Shown here one piece after another: positions 33,383 through 44,083 of a stretch of 64,000 nucleotides of DNA. The stretch covers positions 1,116,001-1,180,000 of the forward strand of contig JAFEKR010000002.1 in NCBI GenBank assembly GCA_019022495.1, read 5' to 3'. Each line of letters begins with the position of its first letter. Positions within the stretch are counted from its first letter, which is position 1. A program made the translations under genes and the position numbers. Origin of the DNA: Epichloe hybrida (lineage: Eukaryota; Ascomycota; Sordariomycetes; Hypocreales; Clavicipitaceae). The notes under the pieces were generated by a model. It ran no database searches. It worked only from the letters and a program-made list of their open reading frames with translations, and was not told the origin of the DNA.

Positions 33383-34459
33383 ATGGACAAGTACATTGAC
33401 AGTCGTTTTGAACGATTGGAGAAGGCACTTGCAAACTTGATTGACTCCGTCACCAAGTACCACCCATCTATAATCCAAGCCGAGCAGCTCAAAGCAGCAG
33501 ATGCCGACCTGAGTAAAGGACTCGAAGAAGGTAAAATTTCACGACTTCGGTTGCTCTCAAATGCTATAGGCTCACCGCTCGTCTCCATCACAGTACAAGC
33601 ACATCAAAACAATTTCTTGCGAATCCAGAAGCTTCGACAATCGTCTGCCGTTCTAGACTCTCAAATCCGCGACACGCTCACCAGTCTCGCCAACACGCGC
33701 AAAGACATTGTTACCACCCAAACCACCATCTACCCATCCGAACCCAACTACCCCATCGCATACGAAGAACTACTCAGCTATGCGCGCCGGATCAGCAAAA
33801 CGACGCTCCCACCCGCCGCAGCCGTGGAGGGGGCCACCACATCACCGGAGGCTCAGACGCAGACACAGACTCCCAATCCTGACTCTCAGCAGCAGTCTGC
33901 GCCCACGCCTTCAGCTCCAACGCCCTCGCAACCGCAGAGCCCTGCCGTCAACGGCACTCCCGCCGTGACTTCAGAACAACCCACGCAGCAAACTACAACC
34001 AGCATGAACACCAGCCTGCCGGAGGGAATGCATCAATATCTCAACCCGCTGTCGGGCCAGCTCTTCTTCCCCTGGCCGTTGGAGGACAAGATTCGCTCGG
34101 GGGCCTTGGCATCTTATCAGATGCTTTTGGAGCAGGGTATTGATCCAAAAGGCTACGATCCTGCTACGGAAGAAGAACGAAAGCGCAAGGAGGAAGAGGA
34201 GCGCAAGGCCAAGGAAGAGCGCGAGCAGGAAGAGCGCGAAGCACGGGAGAGACAACTCCGGGAAGAACGCGAACGGGCCCGTATTGAAAGAGAGCGGCAG
34301 CGGGAGAAGGAACAGGAGGCATGGAGAAGGGCGAGCCTCGCGGGTGGCCAGCCAGAAGGGACAGCTCCTCCACGGCCTAGTGCTGGAGCAGGCGAGAAGA
34401 AGCAGTTCCAGTTCACTAACCTAGATGATCTTGATGATGATGACGATGACGACGAGTAA
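33383..34459 (+). CDS. med4: Mediator of RNA polymerase II transcription subunit 4
   Basis: Exons 33383-33530 and 33594-34459 give 337 residues. MED4 is a middle-module subunit bridging activators and RNA polymerase II. The N-terminal coiled coil (DKYIDSRFERLEKALANLID, then HQNNFLRIQKLRQ) and the segment YPIAYEELLSYARRISKTT are typical of the family. A Pro/Gln/Thr-rich linker follows, then the conserved LPWP-like element (LFFPWPLEDKIRSGAL). A highly charged Glu/Arg helix and an acidic Asp tail end the protein. The intron is 63 bases long, has no stop and keeps frame. Splicing is preferred because it restores LEEVQAHQNN, but retention would only add 21 residues. The gene is divergent from QCR10, with about 275 bp between the starts. 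Confidence 0.92.
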   Translation: MDKYIDSRFERLEKALANLIDSVTKYHPSIIQAEQLKAADADLSKGLEEGKISRLRLLSNAIGSPLVSITVQAHQNNFLRIQKLRQSSAVLDSQIRDTLTSLANTRKDIVTTQTTIYPSEPNYPIAYEELLSYARRISKTTLPPAAAVEGATTSPEAQTQTQTPNPDSQQQSAPTPSAPTPSQPQSPAVNGTPAVTSEQPTQQTTTSMNTSLPEGMHQYLNPLSGQLFFPWPLEDKIRSGALASYQMLLEQGIDPKGYDPATEEERKRKEEEERKAKEEREQEEREARERQLREERERARIERERQREKEQEAWRRASLAGGQPEGTAPPRPSAGAGEKKQFQFTNLDDLDDDDDDDE

Positions 34460-34813
34460 AGCGAACGAAAAATTCAGCTGTACACACGATTTGAAATCAA
34501 TAAACCTTGCACATAATTCCTTGGACCCCGTCCGCGTGGGATGGGAACATGCATGCGTGCCAAACCTGACTTCCGTGAAACATGTCCTGTCTTATTTACT
34601 TTCTATCAAGGAATTACTTTTTCTCCCCGGCATGCCAAGTCGACCCTGGACGACGCCGTGGCTTACACCATCTTGCAACTTTTGAAGCATCGCACTGTAA
34701 TCGCTGGTCATACATATGTTTTTACACGTCAACCATCAGTTAGATTGTGAACCGATTCTGACAATGCCCCCATCAATTCAGACTTCCGATTCAACAGCCA
34801 CAATCGTGATGTT
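34460..34813. other. Convergent 3' region
   Basis: This is the space between MED4 (plus) and the EMP70 gene (minus). No gene is seen. Confidence 0.35.
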
Positions 34814-36866
34814 CTAGTCAATCTTGATCGACGAGTAGATCTTTCTGACGAACCACCAGCTAGCAAAGTACCCAATAGAGCCTGATTGCATCCAACAGGT
34901 CAGCTTTTACTTCAGTTCAAAAAGTGGGTTGTCTCAACGGGAAACTTGAGGATGTAGGGGGCTAATCAACACAGATTTGATTCAGCTTACCAGCAAGGAT
35001 GAAGAAAAGGAAAGAGATGAGAGCGCTGTAGCCCAAATATAAGACGATTCCTGCCAAGCCACCAAGCTTCACCTTGGTAATGAGATACAACAGGCAGTTC
35101 AGGAAGATGTAACCACCACTCATACCAGCAGCAAGGAATGATCGCCACTGCCAGTGATAATTTTCGGCACAGAGCAAAAAGTACGTCATAAGAACTGTAA
35201 CGGCAGCGCAAACAATGACCATGAGGCCATAGCAGAGGAAAAGAAAGCCAAACATGTAGTAGATTCGACTAAACCAGATCGAGCTCATGATGAAGTAGAG
35301 CTCGACGAAGATAGCCCCGAATGGCAGCAGACCAACAATCAGCATGCTAGGAATTGGCCGCAAATAGGTGGTGACTGGGGGAATCTGGCGAGGGATCTGA
35401 TTCGTTCGTACCGGAGCTTCGATCTGGCTGCTTCGGAAACCAAGCCAAGAGCCAGCCACGGACAGCGGAATGGAAATGATGAACCAAATGGCGATGATGA
35501 CGAGCATGGTGGTGAATGGAACAGCGCCGGAGGACTGTTTGGCCCACAAGAAGAGGTCGAGAAGGAAGAAAGCAGCAAACACAACGCCAGGAACAAGCAA
35601 AGGAGTCAGGGTAATGTTCAACTTCCACTGCTCTCCCTGCATGGCCTTGTATGTTCTCGCTGAGGTATATCCCCCTACGAACCCAAGAATTGTATACAGA
35701 ACAATCATAATTGTTCCGAGGGAGCCACGGTTTGAAGGGGACAGGAAGCCAAGCAAAGCGAAGACAATGGTGCAACCAGTCATGACAAAGAGCTGAGCAC
35801 CACTGCCCAACAGAACGGACAGCAACAGAGGTTGCGCCGGTGTGCGGAACACGTCGCCATGAACAAGCTTCCAACCGGAGTCCTCCTGCACACCGTCCTC
35901 GACTGCTGAAGTACCGCTGAGATCGTCCAAGTTGATCGAGTCAAGGCGATTGTAGCGCGCAATATCCTTCTTTAAAGTGCGAACCAAAATGGAAATAACG
36001 GTCAAGACGAGGATAACGACAATGATGGCCGTGTCGATCAGCCAGAACCAGTGGATTTTGGGGTCGAATACATGTAGATACTTGTCCCATCGAGTAGCCC
36101 AAGCCGTATCCGACTTTTTCCAAAATACACTGTAGCTAAAGTAAACAGCCTGATTCTTGTCGCCCTCTTCAAGGATGAGCAATGGATGGTTATCCGAACA
36201 GTCTGGCTCGCCCTTGTATGCCTTGGACGAGGGTTGCACAACAACGCCAACAACACGTAGCTGATTTGGGTTACCATTGACTTCGTGATATTCGACCCAA
36301 ATCTCGTAATGATTATTGAAAGACAGTTTTTCGTCGTCGTTTTCATTCTCAATAAATTGGTAATCGCCAAGAGAAAATCCAGGGCTGTAAAAGGTGGTAC
36401 CGGTAAGTTCGTCCTGAATTTTTTGGCCTGCCAGCAAGCCATCCACGAGCCAGTTCAAGCTATAGCCTTCATAGATTCTGTCGTTGATGAAATATTTCAT
36501 ATCTGAGTTATATGTAACTTTGCACAAAGGCTTGCAGGTTTCGTTCCTAAGCATGCGCAAGTCAAATGGCGAAGTCATGATTCTGTCACCGAACAGAATA
36601 CTGCCCAAGCTCTCTGACACATGTTTGGGCCCGCCATTGGGTTGACAAAACTGGAAAGCTGGATGATAATAATCATATGAGACGACCGAGTGTAGTTTAT
36701 AATCCGGAGCAGCAGCTGGCGAAACTTTGTTGACGTAAAGGGGTACTTGGTCGTCACGCTTGTACGAGGTCGGAGCCACACCAGGAAGATAGAAGGCAGA
36801 GGCAAGCTGCGGCGCCACAAGTGCGGCAACGAGAAGCGCTTGCTGCGCAGTGTCTTTAAGTTGCAT
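34814..36866 (-). CDS. EMP70/TM9SF (nonaspanin) endosomal-Golgi membrane protein
   Basis: Exons 36866-34991 and 34881-34814 on the minus strand give 647 residues, the family's usual length. The protein has a signal peptide (residues 1-24, ending ASAFYLPG) and a lumenal domain with VPLYVNKV, SLGSILFGDRI and HEVNGNPNQLRVVGVVV. Nine membrane segments follow (for example FWLIDTAIIVVILVLTVISI). Yeast homologues act in endosomal sorting, adhesion and copper handling. The short last exon supplies the ending VRKIYSSIKID. Its C-terminal K-x-D is the known KXD/E Golgi-retention signal, and stopping at the end of the first open frame would miss it. The DVFRTP motif (HGDVFRTPAQPLLLSVLLG) confirms the family. 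Confidence 0.95.
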
Positions 36867-37439
36867 CTTCTTCTTGTTTCTCTTCTCAACCTGCCTATGA
36901 CATAACAGGTCGAATTGATAGAATGGTGTTCGATCGTCTGGCCAGGTCGACGCCTTGACAGAAGCTCAGCTACCCAAGAGAGAAGAGCTCCTATATCGAT
37001 GGCGAGGGAAGGAAAACTGAGGCTTTCAGAGAGAGAATTCCGGACACACTTAACTAAGAAGTCTGAGAAATGTCATATGAAATCAATATCGACGCGATGG
37101 CACAATGCCAGCTTCCCACGGGCTCCGAGCTAAAAGTCAATGGTACGAACTGACAGCTGGTCTCTCAGAGCTGGCGACAAATCAATCCATCTGAACACTG
37201 TTGCCCGAAGCAGCTTAGTCAGGATATTTGGCCCAGGGTATGTACGGATCCGTACTGCTGTCCAATTGCATGACGCGCATGCTGACAGACTCCGGCAGAA
37301 TTCAACAGGCAGACCCACTGAAAAGTTTCGCCAACTCCAGGCCGGCGTGGTTCGATTTCTTATCAGGGAAGTGCTTCTAATTTTTCTTCATATCACACAA
37401 GGGCCAACCAACCGAGCAGACCCTTTGATATCGGGAACA
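36867..37439. other. Divergent promoter region between EMP70 and LCP5
   Basis: An open frame continues upstream of LCP5 to 37140, but its sequence shows no family similarity. It is treated as leader and promoter. Confidence 0.4.
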
Positions 37440-38576
37440 ATGGCTGCACCAACTACACTATCAGCGCTTCTGGCTTCACTGACGCAGTCATTGTCATTGA
37501 CCCAAGAAGCTTGCCCTAAAATCGCCAACATCGAACATCCCGAAGATGGTATCTCGCTACTTGATGTCAAGAACGAATTACTCTTGTCCTATCTGCAGAA
37601 CCTCGTCTTCTTGATTCTTCTCAAACTCCGTAATGCCCAGTCCGAATCTGCCCACAGCCAGAAATTAGACGAAGCGGTCCGCTCAAAGCTTGTTGAACTC
37701 CGTCTCTATCTTGAGAAGGGAGCAAGACCGTTGGAGGAGAAACTACGGTTCTCTATCGAGCGATTCCTCCGAACCGCAGCAGATGCTCAGCGTGCTGCCG
37801 ATCAAGAAGCGAAGGCCAGGTCGAGAAACGGCACTTCCAAGGGCGACTCTGGCTCAGAGTCTGGTCAAGGCGAGAGTGATGAAGAGTCCGGCGAAGAGAC
37901 TGGTCAAACCCACCGACCACAGCCTAGACAAGGAAACAAGGCGGCGGCGGCGCCCAACTTTGGCACCCTGATTGACGACGAGACTGTCAAGCAAGACGAC
38001 CGCAACGATAATCCAAGCGGAATCTACCGACCGCCGAAACGAGATCGAGTCCTCATGGAAACCGGGCGGCCCAAAGACAGAAATGAGCGCAGAGCGCACA
38101 AGTCGTTTACCATGGACGAGTTCGTCAATGATGAGCTGTCTGCAGCTCCCATAGCTGAGCCCAGCATTGGCACAACCATTGTGCAGGGTGGCCGTAAGAT
38201 GAAGACTGCCGAGGAGCGCAAAGATGAGGCTGAGCGGCGCGATTACGAAGAAAGCAACTTCGTTCGCCTGCCCAAGGAGAGCAAGAAGGACAAAGCCAAG
38301 AAGAACAAGGCTTCTGGTCGCAACGATCGCATGCAATTTGGTGGAGAGGAGTGGCACAATCTTGGTGAAGGTATTGATCGAATTGATCGCCTGACCAAGC
38401 GCAAGGGTCCCGCTGGTGGAGGTGTTCGTGCTATGCTAGACAAGAGTCGCAAGCGTGGATTTAATACTACTGATGGGCCTAGAGGAAGCGGCCACGGCCT
38501 GGGCATGGGCGAACAATTCCATAAGAAGGCCAAGATGTTGGAGGCTGGTCGCAGGGATAGGGGTAAGAATAGGTAA
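37440..38576 (+). CDS. lcp5: U3 snoRNP-associated protein Lcp5/neuroguidin (Sas10/Utp3/C1D family)
   Basis: A single exon encodes 378 residues. Lcp5 is a nucleolar component of the small-subunit processome needed for 18S rRNA maturation. The N-terminal Sas10/Utp3/C1D helical domain (about residues 5-100) includes GISLLDVKNELLLSYLQNL, LVFLILLKLRN and KLVELRLYLEKGARPLEEKL. After an acidic Ser/Glu/Gly linker come the conserved GIYRPPKRDRVLMET and DRNERRAHKSFTMDEFV. The basic C-terminus (KKDKAKKNK, then FHKKAKMLEAGRRDR) is typical. In-frame codons upstream reach 37140, but the ATG at 37440 matches the start of homologues (MAAPTTLSALLASL). Confidence 0.92.
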   Translation: MAAPTTLSALLASLTQSLSLTQEACPKIANIEHPEDGISLLDVKNELLLSYLQNLVFLILLKLRNAQSESAHSQKLDEAVRSKLVELRLYLEKGARPLEEKLRFSIERFLRTAADAQRAADQEAKARSRNGTSKGDSGSESGQGESDEESGEETGQTHRPQPRQGNKAAAAPNFGTLIDDETVKQDDRNDNPSGIYRPPKRDRVLMETGRPKDRNERRAHKSFTMDEFVNDELSAAPIAEPSIGTTIVQGGRKMKTAEERKDEAERRDYEESNFVRLPKESKKDKAKKNKASGRNDRMQFGGEEWHNLGEGIDRIDRLTKRKGPAGGGVRAMLDKSRKRGFNTTDGPRGSGHGLGMGEQFHKKAKMLEAGRRDRGKNR

Positions 38577-38930
38577 CATTATCCAGACTCATGAAACATT
38601 GTATTCCACAAGACGTCTGGCGGAAGGCCACACGGATAGCAGATTTACGAAAACTCTGCATCGGCCCCTATTTTGTTGCTTTTTGTTTCCTTCTATGCAC
38701 AGTATTGCCTCATCATGAGGCGTGGTCTACCCGAACTCGATTGAAGATAACTCAAATTCAGCCCTACAAAATGGATTGGTTCTAGATGGGTCGGTCTCGT
38801 TCGAATCTCTTGAACTTGATCTCGGTGACCACCGCTCGGTGAGTGCCGGTGTGGAGTTCATGATCGAGATTCTCGAAAGACATCGTGGCCCTTCGTGGGG
38901 CACTAATTTCGTAATGACCCACCACCGGCT

Positions 38931-39316
38931 CACGAAGAACAACACGTAAACATGCAGTAGTGATTTTTCAATCATGCAGTAGTGACTAGGCCTAAAATAG
39001 AAGAGGTATCTTTCCATATAAATTTATAAGAGGAGTGACCTCCTATAATTTATATAAGTAAATTAGGGCATAGGAACTAGCTAGTTCGCTTAGTAAAATT
39101 ACTATAGCTATAATAGAAGCTCTACATCTTTAAAGAAGCCTAAAAACGCGTTTTCCCTCTTGTGTGCATATTTAAATTAGTGGTATGGAATGCATAAATT
39201 GCGGGAGGTCACTCCCCTAGCAAATTTGCGGGCGCGGGTACCTCTTCCGCTTTAGGCCTAGTTACTACTGCATGATTGAAAAATCACTACTGCATGTTTA
39301 CGTGTTGCACGAAGAA
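38931..39316. mobile_element. Mutator-like MITE, 368 bp, with 9-bp target-site duplication
   Basis: The element spans 38940-39307 and begins CAACACGTAAACATGCAGTA. Its right end is the reverse complement. The direct repeat CACGAAGAA flanks it at 38931-38939 and 39308-39316. The terminal inverted repeats match almost perfectly for 69 bp, with recognisable pairing to about 114 bp per side. Each TIR contains catgcagtagtga twice. There is no coding capacity. Long TIRs and a 9-bp duplication are the marks of the Mutator (MULE) superfamily, so this is a non-autonomous derivative. The two arms differ mainly by transitions, with A/T on the left and G/C on the right, as repeat-induced point mutation would leave. 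Confidence 0.88.
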
Positions 39317-39612
39317 GTCAGAAACTCATGTAAATCAACCACGAGCATTGCCACTTCTCCGACAGTTCGAGAAATCATTAGGAGTTCTAAAACGGCAATT
39401 TGAAAGTAAGATTTTTCCGAATAGGCATTGTACTTTGTGAGACAATTGTAGACTTTTAGAAGTCTAGAACCAGTCAAACTGTATGACATTTGATTGGCTA
39501 TCAGGGTGACCCACCCTATAGGCTCAACTTGATCAGCAAATGTGAAGTTGCTGAAGCAGTCTCTTCGGTCCTTCAATCATTCCAATTCCAAGCCTCGGGG
39601 CCTACGTGCAAG

Positions 39613-40487
39613 ATGCCGAAGGAACGAAATTACAACCCTGTGCAAGCTCAGCGCAAAGCTGATAAAGCCAAAGCTATCAAGAAAGGTGCGCACGCCGTTG
39701 CGGTCTCGCAGCTTGAAGAACTTGAACCTGACCACATGTCACAGGCAAGGCAGAAATCCAAGAACGACGCAACGAGAGATTAGCGCGACAGAATCCCGAA
39801 CGGATTCAGAAACAAATCGACGACTTGAAGGCCATTGCTGATGGCGGGGGCAAGCTTTCACGAAACGAAGAACAACTTTTAGAAGGCCTCGAGAAGGAGA
39901 TCAAGGCCATCAAGAAGGCCAGAGAGACACTAGGGGACAAGGCACCGTCATTCGGCCGCGGACCACGCCGGGATGGAGATGCAGGCGTGCTGGGAAAACG
40001 GAGGCGCGGTTCCAGTGGCTCAAGTACCGACGACGATGTTCCAGAGGACGTGCGCAGGATCCCGATGCCCAGGGACACACCGCCTCCAATTCCAAAAGAA
40101 GTCCTAGATCAGTGGTATGCGAAGCGACGAGCTAGAAGAAATCAGGAGAATGAGCAAAAGCGCGAATTTCTTGGCAAGACCGATGATGCTGCAGAGACAG
40201 AGAAAGAAGCGTTGCCCTCGGAACCACAGACGATATACGAAGCCAAGCCCATATTGAGGAATCTCCGCCAAGAAGCTGTTTCGGCCTTTGTTCCTGCTGC
40301 TGTGCAGAGAAAGCTGAACAAAGGTCGAGGGCAGGGCGGGCTGCTAGAACCCGAGGAAGCAGACCGGCTTGAACGAGAGGGCTATCTGAAGACATCGAAC
40401 GCTGAGGGAACGAGTGCCCATGACCAGGAAAAAACGCTTTTAGCCACGGCCGAGGATGCTGAGGATGCTGAGGATGATGACGAGTGA
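39613..40487 (+). CDS. WBP11/Npw38-binding-like pre-mRNA splicing factor
   Basis: Two exons, 39613-39685 and 39745-40487, give 271 residues. The N-terminus (MPKERNYNPVQAQRKADKAK, then KKGKAEIQERRNERLARQNP) is the Wbp11 domain, a basic helical segment found in proteins that bind WW-domain splicing factors and PP1. A second conserved helix follows (IDDLKAIADGGGKLSRNEEQ). The middle holds PMPRDTPPPIP, a proline motif suited to WW-domain binding. The tail has FVPAAVQRKL and an acidic Asp/Glu end with EDA repeats. It likely works in the nucleus with the spliceosome. The GT-AG junction after the 24th codon restores the Wbp11 pattern exactly. Confidence 0.88.
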
Positions 40488-41501
40488 ATTCTGTCAGGCG
40501 CTTCAAGTATCCCCGGCCAACCTCCACACGACCTGTCGGCGCGTTGGTTCATCAAGTGGCGCGCAAAGATTGCCGTTTGAGTAACAGCGCCAGACACGAC
40601 CTCTGAACCTCGCTACTCAAGCCATGATTGGCAACAAAGGATCCAAAACAACAACATTGGTGTTGGAAAATTTTCTTCACTGCAACAATCACAGCCATGC
40701 AGCAAGCAGGGAGCTATATAAAGTAGCTACGCGCCACGCCAACTCGACTCAGCTTTCACAGTCGATGCCCTGGTCAATCTGAGACGAGGTGTGAGGAATC
40801 GTGCCCAAAAGAACTCAAACTACCGTCATCTCGGCTCTCGAACGGATATTCGTCCTCCGCACTTTTCAACACCAATGCTCCGATCTCACGCTGATGTTAC
40901 CATTGACGATCGACCACTTAGTTGGCAAGATACAGTTACCAGTAGCGTCGTTACTTTTATCCAATAACATCATCACATATCTTGGCCTCTCCTCACCGTA
41001 CAAGCTGGACCCGAACTTGCCTGCATACAAATACACCCCTGCTTAGATCCATATCCTTTTTCATTCCCAGGTCGGAGCCAATCCCCGGCTCCGGCCCAAC
41101 AAAGCGGGAAAAGGCTTTTCGCCGCAGGCATTCAATGCGTGAGTGGGTCCTTGGCTTGGCCCTGGGCACGGCCCCACACGAGGCGTGGATACTCTAGACT
41201 CACTCCGCGCCGACAAGCGGCAAACGATCCAAGAAGAGGAGAGATGAGTCTGCTCCGTTTGGCCAGCAAGGGCAGGAGAAGAAAAAAAAAAGGAAAAAAA
41301 AAGGAAAAAAAAAAGGAAGAAGCCCGGTCCCGCCGACCCCCAGTTCATGTCATTAACTGAACAAGAACCTTGTTTCTCGCCTCCCCCCCCCCCTTCCCCC
41401 TGCTGGTAGAGGGCGCCATTCTCAAATTTGCGAACCAATCGTGGCATAAATCGCTGCATAAATCGCTCAAGGCCCGATTTGAGGAGCAATTGGGGAGATC
41501 C
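40488..41501. other. Promoter region of the MFS transporter with homopolymer tracts
   Basis: It contains a TATA-like element (ctatataaag, 40714-40723), several A8-A10 runs at 41282-41320 and a C12 tract near 41383-41394. No gene is supported. Confidence 0.4.
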
Positions 41502-41705
41502 ATGCAAACCGTGAGTCTCACCTTGCACGCAACCGTCAAGGAACGCAACGCAATCATGGACCTGTATCAGGTAAACTCGCGAGTACTTCACGATGACGAT
41601 GACACCACCACCCACACCGTTGAGAACGGTGCCCCAAATGTTGTCAACGTCAACGACGACAATGGAGCGCATGGTCCAGCGAACAACGACGACAACAGCG
41701 ACAAT

Positions 41706-41761
<56 letters not shown>

Positions 41762-43106
41762 GTTGGAAAAGAGGACGACGGCTGCATCAACGGCTGCATC
41801 AGGCGCATCCTATGAAGAGACGTACCCCGAAGGCGGGTTGCGGGCATGGCTGGTAGTTCTCGGTGCATGGTTCGCACTCACGTCCGCAATGGGCTTGATG
41901 AACACCATTGCTGTGTTCCAGGCTTACACGCTCAGCCACCAGCTCAAGGGTCACAGTGAAGGCACTGTTGGCTGGATCTTTTCCATCTACACCTTCCTTG
42001 CCTTCTTTTGCGGCGTATACATCGGACCCGTGTTCGACAAGTACGGTCCTCGTTGGCTGGTCATCGCTGGATGTATTACAACTGTCACTGGAGTTGTCTG
42101 CTTGAGTTTCTGCAAAGGTATGTTGGGCAGGTGCCCTTTGCAGCGGAAAATTCTCCGCTGGGAACTAACCTAACTAACTAAACCTGGAACCACAGAGCTG
42201 TGGCAGTTCATCCTCTCCTTTGGCCTTCTCTGTGGCTTCGGCACCTCGCTGCTCTTCACGCCATGCATCGCAGCAGTCGGACATTGGTTCCGTCGTCGCA
42301 GAGGTTTTGCCACGGGCATGGCATCCACCGCCGGAGGCATCGGCGGCATCGTCTTTCCTCTGATGCTCACCTCGCTCTTTGACCAGATTGGTTACGGTTG
42401 GGCCAGTCGTGTTCTGGCCCTCGTCTGTCTCGTCGGCGGCTTACTCGGCATCCTGCTCGTCCGCTCGCGACTGCCTCCCGCCCAGAACGCCACGGCTCAT
42501 CCCGATTTCCGCATCTTCAAACAGATTCCCTTCACCCTCACAGCCATTGGCATCTTCCTGCTCGAGTTTTCGCTCTTCATCCCCTTGGCGTACATCTCAA
42601 CCTACGCCCAGTATCAGGGATTCGGCGAGCAGTTCGCGTTCCACCTGCTGCCCATCTTGAACGCAGGTTCTGTCGTGGGACGGGCCCTACCCGGATACTA
42701 CGCCGACGTGGTCGGCCCATTCAACGTCTGCATCTTGTCCGTCCTTCTCTCGCTAGTCGCATGCCTGTGCGTCTGGCTCCCCCTGGGCCACACCACGGCC
42801 GGCATCATCGTCTTCGCCGTCCTGTTCGGATTCGGAAGCGGAACCGGCATCTCCATCGCGCCCGTCTGCATCGGCAGGATGTGCAAGACGCAGCAGTACG
42901 GTCGGTACTACGCCACGACGTACACTGTCGTGTCCTTTGCGTGCCTGATTGGCATTCCCATCGGGGGGAGCATCGTCGGGGCCAGCGGCGGCGACTACAG
43001 CAACGTCATCATCTTCACGGGCGCCATCTACGTTGGTTCGGCGTCTTTCCTCGTGGCTGCCAAGGTGACTGCGCTTGGTGCGAAGAACTGGCTGGCTACG
43101 TACTAG
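41502..43106 (+). CDS. MFS transporter, monocarboxylate-porter-like, with poly-Asn N-terminus
   Basis: Exons 41502-42117 and 42196-43106 give 508 residues, or 490 if the ATG at 41556 is used. The long hydrophilic N-terminus contains a run of about 20 Asn. It is followed by EGGLRAWLVVLGAW, the opening of the first helix in fungal monocarboxylate-transporter-like (MCT/SLC16-type) permeases. Twelve membrane helices are visible, with the A-like loop GPVFDKYGPRWLVIAG between helices 2 and 3, and GHWFRRRRGFATGMASTAGG after helix 4. The second half includes VGRALPGYYADVVGPFN. These carriers move monocarboxylates or related small acids across the plasma membrane, but the actual substrate is not inferable. 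The splice site is inside helix 3-4 and keeps LCSFCKELWQFI-type continuity. Confidence 0.88.
41699..41760 (+). repeat. AAC trinucleotide repeat encoding poly-Asn
   Basis: About 20 consecutive AAC codons lie in the N-terminus of the MFS transporter. The neighbouring sequence is also rich in Asp and Asn. Confidence 0.85.
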
Positions 43107-43515
43107 ATGAGATGTGCGACGGGCACAAAAAAAAATAAAAAGATGGTGGAGGCTACATCATTTTCCCAAATAGAAAAGAACATGCGGCAAATAAATAAGT
43201 AATTAATGGTGCATTGCGTTTTGCGTGGAGTCGTTAATCGAACATACATACATGATTCACGGCAGCCAAGGCAGGGCAAGCATATTTCATCCCCCGAAAA
43301 GTTAGATTCAACGTATAATATCCACGTCCATTAGTAAAGAGAATTACAGCATCACCTCAATTTTTCAATCTTGCCGCGTTCACAGCATTTCACTAACCGA
43401 GTCCCCTTTCTTTGACCCCCGGCGTGTATCAAACATGCTCTGCGTCTATGCAAAGTGAAAACAAACGGTCCCATTCATTCCTTGTTGTTTATTTTTTCTT
43501 TCTTTTTCTTTTTCT
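43107..43515. other. Convergent 3' region
   Basis: This AT-richer stretch lies between the transporter and phosphopantothenate-cysteine ligase genes. It has a T/C-rich segment at 43480-43520 and no gene. Confidence 0.35.
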
Positions 43516-44046
43516 CTATTTCCCCGCCGCAATGTGCGCATCATGCAGCTCCGCCACGGCCGGAATAATCAGCCTCTCAATCTCGGTATCCGGATCCTCC
43601 CTCGGCAGCTCGTCGGCGCGCAGCGGCCTCCCCTCGGCGTCGCCCCAGCCCGTCCCCGTCACGCCGCCCATCGACGCCGGCGGCGGCGGCGGCACGCGCA
43701 GCCATTTGTCCTCGCGGCCGGGGCTGACGAAGACGACCTCCCACTTCCTCGTGGACAGCAGGTTCCCGATGACAAGGTGGTGCTGGTACCTGTCGAGCGA
43801 GTACCTGGCCTTGCGGATCAGGATGGCCGGGTCCGTCTCCAGCTTGTACGAGACGATCATGCCCTGGGGCGCCCAGCCGTCGACGAGGTTCTTGAGGAAC
43901 TTGGGCACGGGGTCAAGGTCTATCACCAGGCGCTTCGACCTGGCCGCCCTCGGCGAGGAATCAAAGTTGTCGAACTCCTCGTCCTCGGCGTCGTCGGTGC
44001 TCTGGCTCTGGCTCTGACTCTGGCTCTGGCTCTGGCTCTGACTCTG

Positions 44047-44083
<37 letters not shown>

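Noticed and set aside
37140..37439. Upstream extension of LCP5
   Set aside because: Open by chance. The protein family starts at the ATG at 37440, and the extension has no conserved sequence.
41370..41501. Upstream extension of the MFS transporter
   Set aside because: It begins with TTG after a homopolymer-rich leader. The first ATG in frame is at 41502.
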